From assembly GCA_010645155.1 (NCBI GenBank), contig CM021321.1:5946788-6010787 (forward strand): a stretch of 64,000 bases of DNA, read 5' to 3'. Of this stretch, positions 11,746 through 21,919 are shown one piece after another. Each line of letters begins with the position of its first letter. The stretch's first letter is position 1. The stretch is from Tigriopus japonicus. Lineage: Eukaryota; Arthropoda; Copepoda; Harpacticoida; Harpacticidae. A program made the position numbers and the translations under genes. A model generated the notes under the pieces. It was not told where the DNA came from and did no database searches. It saw only the letters and a list, made by a program, of their open reading frames with translations.

Positions 11746-12086
11746 TAGTGATGGACCGGAAGCGCTTTAGGCCAAAATTACGGCCAAAATTTTGGTTTCG
11801 GTTTCGGTTATCCCTACCGAAACCGAAAGTAGATATGTACTATAAAGGATGGAGTTTCACAAAAAAGTCAAAAAAAAATTTGTCCCAAAAACCACTGAAA
11901 TTTAAGTTTCCCGATTTTTTGAAATTTGAGACTATCCAATATTGAACACAAGAGCATTTTAATTTTTAAGGTGGATTTTGCATTTATGCAATTTTGTAGT
12001 AGGCTACTTTGGGTTTTGGTTTCGGTTAAGCCCTCTTTCGGCCGAAACTTTCGGTTTCGGTTATGAGCCCTTTTGGTCCATCACTA
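11746..12086. mobile_element. hAT-like MITE, copy 1 (8-bp target duplication)
   Basis: The element begins TAGTGATGGACCGGAAGCGC and ends GGTCCATCACTA, the inverse of its start. The flanking 8-mers GTAGAAAT (11738-11745) and GTAGAAAA (12087-12094) match at 7 of 8 positions. The interior has repeated 'tttcggtttcggtt' words. A second copy lies at 42623-42951. An 8-bp target duplication is characteristic of hAT transposons; the superfamily call is inference since no transposase is present. Confidence 0.85.
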
Positions 12087-12246
12087 GTAGAAAAAGCCGT
12101 ATGCTAACGCATAAAAGATTTACTTTAGAGTATAGCAAAATCGCAAAGTTAAGTTAGATAAACGATCCTTGAGTGTTAATTCGCCCCAGCTGTTGTGTTT
12201 GAAAGACAGCAACTGTCAATGGTATGTACTCGAAGCCCGTTAATCT

Positions 12247-12735
12247 GGCGCGCGGTAAATAGGTCACAGTAAATAGGTCACACTAAAAATGTCACAGACC
12301 CACGCACCTCCGGCTGTAGCCAAGAGGGTGAACCCACGGACCCTGGTATGTTCCATGGTGGAAGATTGTTCCATGGGACTGTAAAATTTAACGGTTGGAA
12401 CACAATTATGGCAAGGCAAAGGTCCCATAAGTCAACAGGATGTCATTCTCCCAACATTTTTTGGGTCCCAACCCGCCCTGGATCTGTCCAATCATGGAGG
12501 AGGGTCTTCTCTCACCTCTCTGGAGTCATATTCACAAAAAAAGGTCTTCTTTCGAGATCTGCCCATTGGCTTCTGAGAAATTTCGGGGGGACCACCATAA
12601 TATCCAACGAAAAGTGATTTTTCACCGTGACCTTTTTACTGTATGACCTTTTTACATTGACCTTTTTCCTCGTGACCGTTTTATTGTGACCTATTTTATT
12701 GTGACCGTTCTGTTTGTGACCTTTTCCTACAATCG
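12247..12735. mobile_element. GGTCAC-repeat fold-back transposon, long form
   Basis: The left end GGCGCGCGGTAAATAGGTCA is followed by repeated GGTCAC words. The right end (about 12605-12735) carries a run of TGACC/GTGACC words spaced by T-rich linkers, i.e. the inverse of the left-end words. The interior of about 300 bp is unique. A 145-bp short form with the same left end lies at 14221, and a partial copy at 39845-39925. Confidence 0.7.
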
Positions 12736-12933
12736 TTAATCTGACTTGATTTTGTTAAACTCTAAAATAGATATTAAATGCGTTAACATGCAACCCTTTA
12801 TTTCGAATCCCTTGACATTTGACGTAAATGCAAAAAGACTTGTAAAGGAATCTGAGGGAGCAAGAGCAAAGGGAATCACGGTCGAATTTCAGATCCGGAA
12901 GAAAGGGAAATGAAGTGAGGAACTTTTTTTTGA

Positions 12934-13484
12934 TTGGGTTGGGGATTTTTTATTACCGGTACAAGGAATGGGATTCCATGTAAGGAAAGTTAATCATTAA
13001 TTTTACTACATGAAATATAAAATCAACATTTTACTATATTTGGTCTACCCTACCAACGAATTATTGTTGGCAGATCTGTACAACCCTTGAATAGTGGGTT
13101 AATCAGGAATAGTATTTAAAAATTTGTCCAACCCTGCATTAAATGCTATTAGAGGATCAGCTTCTACATACTCCCGACGAAGACTAATAGGCAAAAGATT
13201 GAACAATGAAGGAGCCCGATAATTAAGAGAGGAGAACTTCATTGTTCGAACTAGCCTGAATTCCTTGGGATTTTCACAGCACAAGTAAAACCTCTACGAT
13301 CGCTACAACTGACCTCAAATCCTGGGTTAGGACAGAGCCCTTGTAAAACGATGCAGGCATAACATATGATATGGAAAGACCGAAAGGTTAAACTCATTTT
13401 CCCCACAAGTTTTGACTTACTGAAGAGAAAGGAGTATGTGAAGAAACCTTCTGAAAGATAACCGATAAAATTATCGCTTGTCAA
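12934..13484 (-). pseudogene. LINE 3' fragment: reverse-transcriptase C-terminus plus 3' tail
   Basis: Minus-strand frames contain the conserved C-terminal region of non-LTR retrotransposon reverse transcriptases: LNYRAPSLFNLLPISLRR followed by FNAGLDKFLNTIPD (13099-13284). An upstream piece in another frame (13251-13484) contains SCSDRRGFTCAVKIPRNSG, so at least one frameshift separates them. Downstream on the minus strand the 3' end carries GGAATCCCATTCCTTGTACC, GGTAATAAAAAATCCCC and an A run at about 12934. It is a 5'-truncated dead copy; CR1/Jockey-like is a guess from the C-terminal motif. Confidence 0.7.
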
Positions 13485-14220
13485 ACCTGTTTCTCCTTAC
13501 TTTGTTCTTTTCGTTTTTTTATTTTGTGTAGTTCCAGACCCTCAAATGTTTTCTTTAAACGTAAAAACTCTAAACTTGGTTTTAATTATTGTCTTTATTA
13601 GCAAGAAAGTTTCTTGTTGTCTTCAAGACTGAGCCAAAAATTGAAAAAAACAACCTCCTCTGCTCTGCTTTTTCTTTTTATATTCTCTAGAAGGAAGGTG
13701 TTCTTTTAATAAGAGGAAGAATACCAAACAAGTTTTTCAGCGCGATATATCAAATTCCAGAAATTTACGTTTTTTTCATTTTTACTTTCAAGGCTAACAT
13801 AGTAATATTTTTCCCGTTTTTATACGTAGTACGAAAAAGATGAGACATAAAAAAAACCGGGAATGTCCAAAAAAACAACAAGAAAAAATAGTTCATGTAA
13901 ATGTTGGTATCCAAGGCAAACAAATTATAGGTCGAAATGAAAAATAGCTTTCTCTTCTAGTTAAAATGCAATGAAGATCAATTGCAAGCAATTACTGAAT
14001 AATGAATTGTGTTGTTAGTTTTAAGGAACTGTTCCCTTCCACTACATAGGAAAAACCGGGCGTCACAGTTCTTACGTAAATGATGACAATTGTAATTACT
14101 AAAATAAAATTTTAGTACAAAAGTGCAATTGATGGATAAACAATTTCTTGAAAAAAGAAGAACAAGAAGCTAATTTGACCATTTTCTATTACCAACTATA
14201 GCTCACAATGATATTTTTGT
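13485..14220. other. No gene recognised
   Basis: Very AT-rich spacer with T and A runs. No coding, RNA or transposon signal recognised. Confidence 0.45.
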
Positions 14221-14365
14221 GGCGCGCGGTAAATAGGTCACAAGGTAAAAAGGTCATGGTAAAACGGTCACATTAAAAAGGTCACCGTAAAACGGTCACG
14301 ATGAAAAGGTCACCTATTTACTTGTGACCGTTTTGCTTGTGACCTTTTTACCTACAATCATTTTT
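14221..14365. mobile_element. GGTCAC fold-back MITE, short form
   Basis: It starts GGCGCGCGGTAAATAGGTCA as at 12247. From 14236 it contains six GGTCA words at a period of 14 bp (first interval 16 bp), each followed by an A-rich linker, then two TGACC words on the opposite strand. The end TGACCTTTTTACCT mirrors the start. The whole unit can fold on itself, and it has no coding capacity. Confidence 0.8.
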
Positions 14366-14770
14366 GTTACTTCTGAATAATGATTTCATTAACAAGGATT
14401 CGTCCTTATCGTTCAAGCGCGCTTCCCAAATTCCCTAAGAAACAGTATCTTTAAAAATTAACATAATTAACAGAGCATTTACCAAAACTAAAACACTGCA
14501 AAATTTTATTGTCTCAAAAATCAATAGTTAAACGTTTTACCCCCACATTTCATTGCACAATTGAATAATTACCAGACAATTGAAGATCAATCATGACCAA
14601 ATATGTTCATATCAGAGATTCGAATAGACCAATGAGAGGACCTTATTTGATTGCAAAATTGAACATTCACCAGTTGTATGTTGGATAATTATAGGCTTGC
14701 AATGTGCAAATTCTTCGCCTCTTCGTCACGTTTTTTTCTTGCAGCTTTGAAGGTCTACGAACAATAGGGA

Positions 14771-15130
14771 ATGTTGAAGGTTGCTTTAAGTGAGCGCTTC
14801 AAATCTTACCGCTAACGGCAGAACATGGCCGTTGGCTGTGCTGAGTTGCCCAACCCATATTGCCGAATCCAAGTTTTTCCCATTTGATGATTGAAGGACC
14901 TTGGAAGCGATTGATATTTCACATAAAGATGCCTAGGCTGGGATTGGGTCAATAATCCGCAAAATTTATTTGCTAGAAAATGAAATAAATAAAGTCATAT
15001 ATTACCAAAAAGAAACAGCAAAAATTATTTCATTTCTTTGCATGGGCAACAATTTGTTGCTGAGCAACAAAGCACAGCCAATTGCCCTGTTTTGCCGCTC
15101 ACTTGAGGCAACCTTTATCTTGTTCCATTG
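14771..15130. mobile_element. MITE-like element with ~75-bp inverted arms
   Basis: The left arm (14771-14850) reads 'gaaggttgctttaagtgagcg ... ggccgttggctgtgctgagttgc' and the right arm (about 15055-15125) is a diverged reverse complement ('gctgagcaacaaagcacagcc ... cttgaggcaacctt'). Single arms of the same family occur near 1715-1800 and 63140-63235. No target duplication was found. Confidence 0.55.
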
Positions 15131-15705
15131 TTCAAAGAATCCAATTTCACATCAATAAGAAATCGTGGACTGATCGAGCATTCCATACAGATCAAGTGAA
15201 GTGCGCAATTCCATTCCGAAACGCGTAGAAAGAAGGCCTCAGCTGGCAATCAATCTGATTGGGAGATTAGGTCCAGTGTCAAAGAGGCAAACAAAAACGT
15301 TGAATAATCCCACAAGTGATGCCATTCGTCCACCTCGTTGGATACAGGGAATACATTTCCCACAACCCCAATGCGGAACGAGATGAAAGAAACCTTGTCT
15401 CTGCGTGCAATGGACAAACGTCGCACGCATTCTATGTAAAGGCATACGAACACACAAGGAAAACAGAAACCAACAAGTAGTTTTTCCACAACTTTTTTAG
15501 TATCCGTCCTTTTGGTTCCTCATGTGATTGAGGCAAATTTCCTCAACATACAATAGCAAAAATGGAAGGTCAAGTAGGCCAAATTAGCATTTGAAAAATT
15601 TGTCCAATCTTGTACATCTGGAAGGTCTAAAAATTTCACAATGTCAATTTGAGATGAAAAACTCATTTCGAATTCCTAAACTACCACTTTGGTTGATGTT
15701 TAATA
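15131..15705. other. No gene recognised
   Basis: No supportable gene. Overlapping open frames on both strands at 15201-15489 carry no family motif and are probably chance. Confidence 0.4.
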
Positions 15706-16950
15706 GTAGGGATGGGCAGAAAGTGCAAATAAATTTACTCCTTTTGTTAACAAAAAAAGCAGAAAAATGGTCCCTAAAGTGCAAAACAAAGTGCAGAAAA
15801 AAGGTTGAAAGTGCAAAAAAAATGTCGAAAAAAGAGCAAATAACTTGCATTTGGAATTAAAAAGTCATTCAAGGAGTATCGATGGCGCTTAATTGAGCTG
15901 GAGAAGTCATTTTTAAGTTCTGAAGACATTTGGGACTAGTTTTGAGGTGAAGAGACAATGCCGCACAAGAGTTCTATTAATTTAGACACGACCAAACAAG
16001 GGTATAAAGTCATTGAAAATACACTAGAAAACAATCTTCTGAATTTTCCATTCCTAAGATGGTCTCATGGTTGTCTGTCTGTACCTAAAATATTGCTATT
16101 GAGCCGTTGTTTTATATGGCTTAACTAAAGTCCGTTGTCGTTCTTCCTTACGAGAATGTTGTTCAAAAATGTCCATTGAAAATTGCACAGAAAAATAGAT
16201 TTCATCAATTCTCAAGACAACCTGCGACCCACGTGTGCCTAATAATTGTATCTAAGAAAATATTCATAATTGAGTCTCAAGCATGTTTTAAGTGACATTA
16301 CTTCAATATTTGGCTCGTGGCCTAATTAACAGAACTCAATTTCAAATGTGGCATTGTCTCTTTGCCTCAAAACTGGTCTCAAATACTTTTGTAACTTAAA
16401 AATGATATCTCGTAGTCAAATAAACACAGTTTACTGCCACACTAAGGTGATCCACGGCGCTTAATTAAAGTAGCTTGATGTTTTACGTTTCTTGAGGTAA
16501 CGCCGTTTTTTAGAAATAGCGATCTTAGTAGGCAGCAAACCTAAGCCTACAATCTTCCTTATTTGTCACATATCACATCCTACCATAACTTGAGTTCCTT
16601 TAGGATTAAGAATGAGATTCTTTATTCAGAGGATGGGATGCTATTGCTCGCTATTATTAAAGCCAAGATGGAGAATAAATTGTGAGGTTTGTGTCTGAAA
16701 ACAAAAATTTCTTCAAGGTGCTGTGAATGTTTGATTCCAAATGGAAGTTTTGTTGACAAGATCAAAATTTGATCTTGAAACTAAAAAACCTTTCAAAAGC
16801 TACAAGATTCTCAAAACCTAAAATTTTCTTAACAATTTTTCAATTTGGCCGAAATCTAAATAAAAAGTGCAAATAAAGGTGAAAAGTGCACAAGGAAGAA
16901 AAATGGGTTAATGTAACCAAATTTTTCTTTTACATTTTTTGCCCGTCCCG
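15706..16950. mobile_element. Non-autonomous TIR element, copy 2
   Basis: The left end TAGGGATGGGCAGAAAGTGC and right end TTTTTTGCCCGTCCC are inverted relatives. The interior is the reverse-oriented homologue of 3990-4845, with shared words such as 'aagcatgttttaagtgacatt' and 'gcaaataacttgcatttgg'. It is about 1.2 kb, longer than copy 1, with no convincing coding frame. Confidence 0.6.
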
Positions 16951-17879
16951 ATTTATTAGTTTGCGGGTAAAACAACCAGAATAATGTCACTTAAAACAAA
17001 CTTGAAACATACTTGTTTGTTTATTTGTTTATAAGTCCGTAGATTACTGATAAAGGGTGTTCCATGAAGGAATCATGACCATAAAGGAACCGCTCCTTGC
17101 CACTTTTTTGGCTGCCAACGGTATAGGGTATATTGGTAGTTGTTTGCATTGAAAGACGGTTCAAATATTGTGTATAAGTGAACACTTCGAGTGTCGTTGA
17201 TCTAGTTGATTTATTCACGTAAAAGGGAACAGAAAGAAGATCTCACGAAGCGTTGTAGGTTGTAGGGGAGAAACGGGAAATCATCCGGTGAAACGCCGTT
17301 GATTGTTGCCCAACCCTCGGTTAGCACCGTATAACGACCCACTATACAGGGTTGTCACGAAGTAGAGTCCCCCTACCAAATCAAGAATCATTCGTGACAC
17401 ATAACCTTTGTGATTACATTGTATCAATACCATTGAAGAAAACAGTTTTAGGTATACTCAGGCAAAGAATTAATGAAATTGATTGACCCATTATAAAACT
17501 AAGATTTTATTTTCAAGAACCGCTCTCTTGCTCAAGGTACTCATGCTTTATTATCAAAAAAGATACATCAGATATCTTTCGATTGTGGAAAAAAGGTCGC
17601 AAACAAAACGGTCACCACAAGTATTTCTATGGGTAGATGGTATGGGATGGGTCATGGTATGGATATGGTATGGATTTTTAACAGCCTAGTATTTCTTAAC
17701 TTGCGTGATCTGTCATTGAGAATCTTCCATCAAACATTCCTATTTTTTGAATCAACAATTTTGGTAAAATATCCCCATTGTACGTATTTTCACCAAGTAT
17801 TCTCAATATCAATATGCTTTATTTTACAGAAAACTTCACTTTTACACATTCCAAAAATTGATGCTAGGGATAATAAATC
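16951..17879. other. No gene recognised
   Basis: No gene seen. A decayed GGTCAC-family fragment is visible near 17595-17625, and a short tandem of 'atggtatgg' words at 17638-17675. Confidence 0.4.
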
Positions 17880-18475
17880 TCGAATATGGCCACCAATTGC
17901 CACAATGACTGCCTCTAGGAGGAAGTGTAAGGCACCGCAAGCATTTCTGATGCAGCTGCCCGCTATGTTCAGCTCCGGTCAATGCTTATTGACCGAGCAC
18001 TTCAAAACCTCAGCATTACAGTTTCAGATGCTGCAGGTCTTGGACTTAATTTGTCTCTGGATGCCATCACACTGATACTGGTCTTGTCCCCAGAAAAAAA
18101 CGTTGACCTACAGCGGTCTAACCGCTTCTCCACTGGAGAATTTGACAAAAGTGACACCTCCTGTCATCTAAGAGACACTCCTCAATCTGGTGATCCTTTT
18201 GGGCACGGTGGAACTCGAGACGTCGATGTCTATGGCCATTTCTGTCATGGAGGGGTTTGGACGCTTTTTTTTCAGGGCTCCACCACCATATTCGTGTCCA
18301 ATTTTCTTGGGCAACCATGTTGCAGAGCCTCCTCAAGGTCTTCTCCTTCATCAAGGTGTTTTTTGCATGCGATAGGATATCCGCTCAAAGGTATCTTGAC
18401 CTTAATCATATCTTTGGTAAACATTCCAGTGCGATACAAGGTCACAGTGCTTTGGCGCTTTTGCTCTTGTAACAT
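17880..18475 (-). pseudogene. Decayed Tc1/mariner-like transposase N-terminal fragment
   Basis: Translating the minus strand in broken frames gives HGCPRKLDTNMVVE, resembling the GRPRKLD linker between the two helix-turn-helix motifs of Tc1/mariner transposases. It is followed in another frame by KKRPNPSMTEMAIDIDVSSS and TVPKRI, resembling the second HTH. Stops and frameshifts interrupt it. The plus-strand 200-residue open frame here (17982-18584) is its antisense shadow. I could not find the DDE catalytic residues or inverted ends. Confidence 0.45.
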
Positions 18476-19126
18476 TTTTGATCACTTTTTTGAAAATGTG
18501 TACAAATCATCTGAAAGCCATTGCTCAAACATTCCTTTTGAAGGGCACGAAATTCAAATTGATACAGCAATACCCAAGATATAAATGTTTAGAAATGAAT
18601 GTCAAAACTTTTGCACAGCCGGGTATTTGGATGCGGTTTAATCATCTTTTTAAAAATTTGATGGCTCTTACTCAAATGTTATCTAAATATTTGGCATTCA
18701 AAATGAATTATTTTGGGCCGCACTTCTACTGAATGTTTCATCTATTACTAAAACACCTATGCCTGCCACTTTCAAACATCAGAATATATCGCTGGTTGAT
18801 TCGTTTTTACACTTGGACTTGACGATTCCAATTGCTTCCGATTTCTGTTTGACCTTCCATTGGAAATTATAAAGTGTAATTAAAGTTAGGCCTCCATTTA
18901 GTTTGCACCTTCTTGCACTCTTTTGGACTTTAAGTGTTCCTTCTATCTAATAATAGAGGCTAAAGCGTTCCTAGTTCATGACGTGACTTATACCAAATAA
19001 TAAAAATGTACTTAGACACCCAAATATTTCTTGTTGCACGAGAGTCGGACCTCTTGTCACAAATCATTAAAGTTATTATGTGCAACTAAATTAACGAACG
19101 AATCGTTAAGTAGATTGCTCTCATTG
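18476..19126. other. No gene recognised
   Basis: AT-rich spacer without a gene or repeat that I can name. Confidence 0.4.
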
Positions 19127-19365
19127 GGTCGGTTGTTGAGATAGTTTGGAAGTAAAGTAAAATCATAACAAGAAACACAAAAGAAGCACATGAGACGGAG
19201 TAGAAATAAATCAAGTTTCGCCATATGAGCTGCGTTTTTTAATCGCAGCGTGTGTAGAGAAACTTGATAGAGCATGGATATTTCTACTTCGCCTCATATG
19301 TTCATCGTGTTCATTTAACTTCTTTCATGCTTCTGCTATACTTTTCGGAAAATCTGTTGGCAACT
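19127..19365. mobile_element. Palindromic MITE, copy 1
   Basis: The left end GGTCGGTTGTTGAGATAGTT and body 'gaaacacaaaagaagcacatgagacggagtagaaat' match the element at 48251-48492. The body is itself nearly palindromic (the complement block 'atttctacttcgcctcatatg' follows at 19278). The right inverted end is eroded ('cggaaaatctgttggcaac'). Confidence 0.65.
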
Positions 19366-20173
19366 GAATCGCTATCCGTGGACATGCATCACAAATTGGT
19401 CTTTTTTTTCTTTGATTAGCGATTGGCAGAGGCAAAACAAGATGCTGTTTTTCAACAAAGGCTTCCTTGCCGAATGCCCAACTAGTAAATAATTGTTCTT
19501 GGATTGGGTTGTATTTAACCGCAAATACACCAATGTTTGTTGGCCTTGTGTGTATTGTAAGGCATTCTGGTATGCCAATATTTACAATGACGTAAACTCT
19601 TGACGGGTTGTTTTGCTGCTATTGAGTGACAATCGTCTCTCAGCCTTTAGGGAACGTGAAAACGTTGCAGCCTTGAAATGACAAAAAAGCAATGCACGGA
19701 TACTTTCGCTCAGGTGTGTGTTTGGTTTCTCGCAAATATCAGGCATTTGAAATCCATTATATCCATAGATTTCTGTTATTTCTCTAGACTTGATGTGCCC
19801 CACAGGGAACTTTTTATTAATTACAATTTATTTGCGATGTATTAAACATTATTTTGGTCACAAAAACGATAAAGGATATGAAATTGGTTTTATTGCAAGA
19901 ATACATTTTTACTCAGGAGGAAGCGTGATAATATTTGAGTGGAAAGCCTGAATGAATATCAAAAAGGCAATCAGAAAGAACCAAAATAATTCAATTTTTT
20001 CATGAGGGCTCTCATAGAAGCACAGCTCTCATTCAATGAGAAAATTAGGCACTCAGATCGAAGCAACAATTCGTAGATTTCATCCCTCCTCTTTCGTAAG
20101 GACCTTCAAAGCAAAGTACATATGTATGCAGGGGAAATACCCGTCTTCTTTAGAACTCCTAACAAAACAAGGT
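19366..20173. other. No gene recognised; 3' flank of ECI1
   Basis: About 800 bases with no supported gene. The part next to 20174 would hold the ECI1 3' UTR on the minus strand. Confidence 0.45.
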
Positions 20174-21431
20174 TCACTTTTTCTTCAACGATTTCAGATA
20201 CGCATCCAAGGTCAACTGAACCTCGGGAGAAAGGACACTTTGACAGAAGAAGTCCAAATCTTGTTGTCTCATCTGATGAAACCGATCCAAGGCTTCTTGT
20301 CGAAGACTCATCTTGGAATTGTGTCTGGCGGTTGGATTGGTTTGGGAGTAGAGCTTTAAGATGCTATGACAACGTTCCACAGCGCTAGCCTTGTCAGAGG
20401 CCAACTCGTCTACCAGACCCAAGTCAAGAGCTTCTTCGGGGTTAAATAAGGTTCCCATGGTGATGGCTAATTCAGCCTTCCGTTGACCAACACACGATCG
20501 AAATGAGTCGCGCAAGAAAAATGGGGCCACAAGGCCAAATCGAGCTTCATTAAGACCTGTGGTGAACTTCCCCTGAAAAAGAAGCATTCGTATGTTTTGA
20601 AAAGCACGAGCCATTCAATCCCTAACTTTAGGTACAATTGAGGGACCAATGAATAGGTTTGATTTCCAATTCAAATACAAATTGAGAAAGCAATCAAGAA
20701 ACCCTTCCCTGTATGTATTTACCTCTTGAAATTGAATGAATGTTTGAAGTGTTCTAAACAAACCCGCTTGGTTTTCCCCTACATGTTTTTCCCTCGTTTA
20801 GTCTTACGACACAAAATTGCCTCTGGTATTGATAATTGTCATGGAAACGATGAATCCTTGACAGGAAATTTAAGGATATTGTTTGAACAATCTACGGGGA
20901 GCTATTTTGCGTTGTAGAGTTCATAAAGTAAGAACAAGTACAATATATTACTTGAACCATAACCCGATAATCCGCACAGGTCGACAAGATCATACCCCCT
21001 GCCGGTAAATGACCATTGATGGCGATGGTCAAAGGCTTGGGAAAGGTGTACAAGCAAAACCAAAGATCTTGAATTGCCCGCCAAAACGTAGCCAAACGTT
21101 CACTTTCAGGTTGGTGTAGTTCATTGAGATCAAGTCCAGCCGAAACAACCGATTTTTGAGCCGAAGTGATCACGACACCGTGACAATTTTGAGAATTTGC
21201 CACTCTTTCCATAACGGCTATAATTTCTTGAGTGAATTCTAGGTTAAGCATATTCACCGGCGGTCGATCAAGATTTAAAGTGACAAACCCAGTTTCAGAG
21301 TCCACATCCTCAATCACTGAAATCGAAGAAGAATGTCGAATCGCTGCCAAGTCAGATTTTAAGGCCTGAGGTCTGCATTTAAAATTTCGGCAAGACATTA
21401 ACTTAGCACCACTAATTAGTCTGGACAACAT
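20174..21431 (-). CDS. ECI1: Enoyl-CoA delta-isomerase 1, mitochondrial
   Basis: It moves cis/trans-3 double bonds of enoyl-CoA to the trans-2 position during mitochondrial beta-oxidation of unsaturated fatty acids. Two exons join in phase 0: 21431-20952 (160 codons, donor CAA|GTAATA) and 20572-20174 (132 residues plus stop, acceptor TTTTTCAG|GGG). The joined protein is 292 residues against about 300 in vertebrates. The N-terminus (MLSRLISGAKLMSCRNFKCR...) is basic and looks like a mitochondrial presequence. Crotonase-fold motifs are NLDRPPVNMLNLEF, the oxyanion-hole segment INGHLPAGG and CADYRVM. Exon 2 has GLNEARFGLVAPFFL, whose Glu aligns with the catalytic Glu of the family. The loop across the splice junction is one residue shorter than in human by eye. 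It lies 488 bp downstream of TRIT1 on the same strand, with no splice-acceptor-like AG close to its ATG. Confident of family; ECI1 fits better than ECI2 because there is no ACBP domain. Confidence 0.9.
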
Positions 21432-21919
21432 TTTGTTTCAATATATTTTAACCATTAGATTAAAAGGCACGGAGGGGGAACAAAAGTTCACTTATTCTGC
21501 TAAGCAGCGAATGTTCAACCTTGATGTGTGTATTTCCATTGAGACAGGACAAGCCAATCAGGACAGGCGACGAAAAGTCAATGACCAATGAATGCCAAGC
21601 ATCATCTTGGCGCGAAAAATCGGAGCTAAGAAGAAGAATGCCGAGAACTCTGTAAACCAGTACAAACTGGAGCAACCAGTTTTAAAGCCCCGGGCATTAG
21701 TCGAATCAGCTCTTGGCATTTAAACTAGTAGGTCCAACTTCCGTCAAAACGAACATTTCACTAACGAGAGGAAAAAACCCACTTAACCAAGAAGCAAACG
21801 AGAGTACATCCTGAATTACGAGATCTCTGGGATTTTAGGCTTTTGTTGGTATGTGATCCACTCGACTTTGAGTAGGTAAGGGTCCGGGTAAGCGCTTAGT
21901 TCCTGATGTAAGTATTTTA
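21432..21919. other. TRIT1-ECI1 intergenic region
   Basis: 488 bp between two same-strand genes. It must hold the TRIT1 3' end and the ECI1 5' region. Nothing else was recognised. Confidence 0.5.

Noticed and set aside
17982..18584. A 200-codon plus-strand open frame
   Set aside because: It shows no family motif, and the opposite strand carries recognisable Tc1/mariner-like pieces, so it is probably antisense to a dead transposase.
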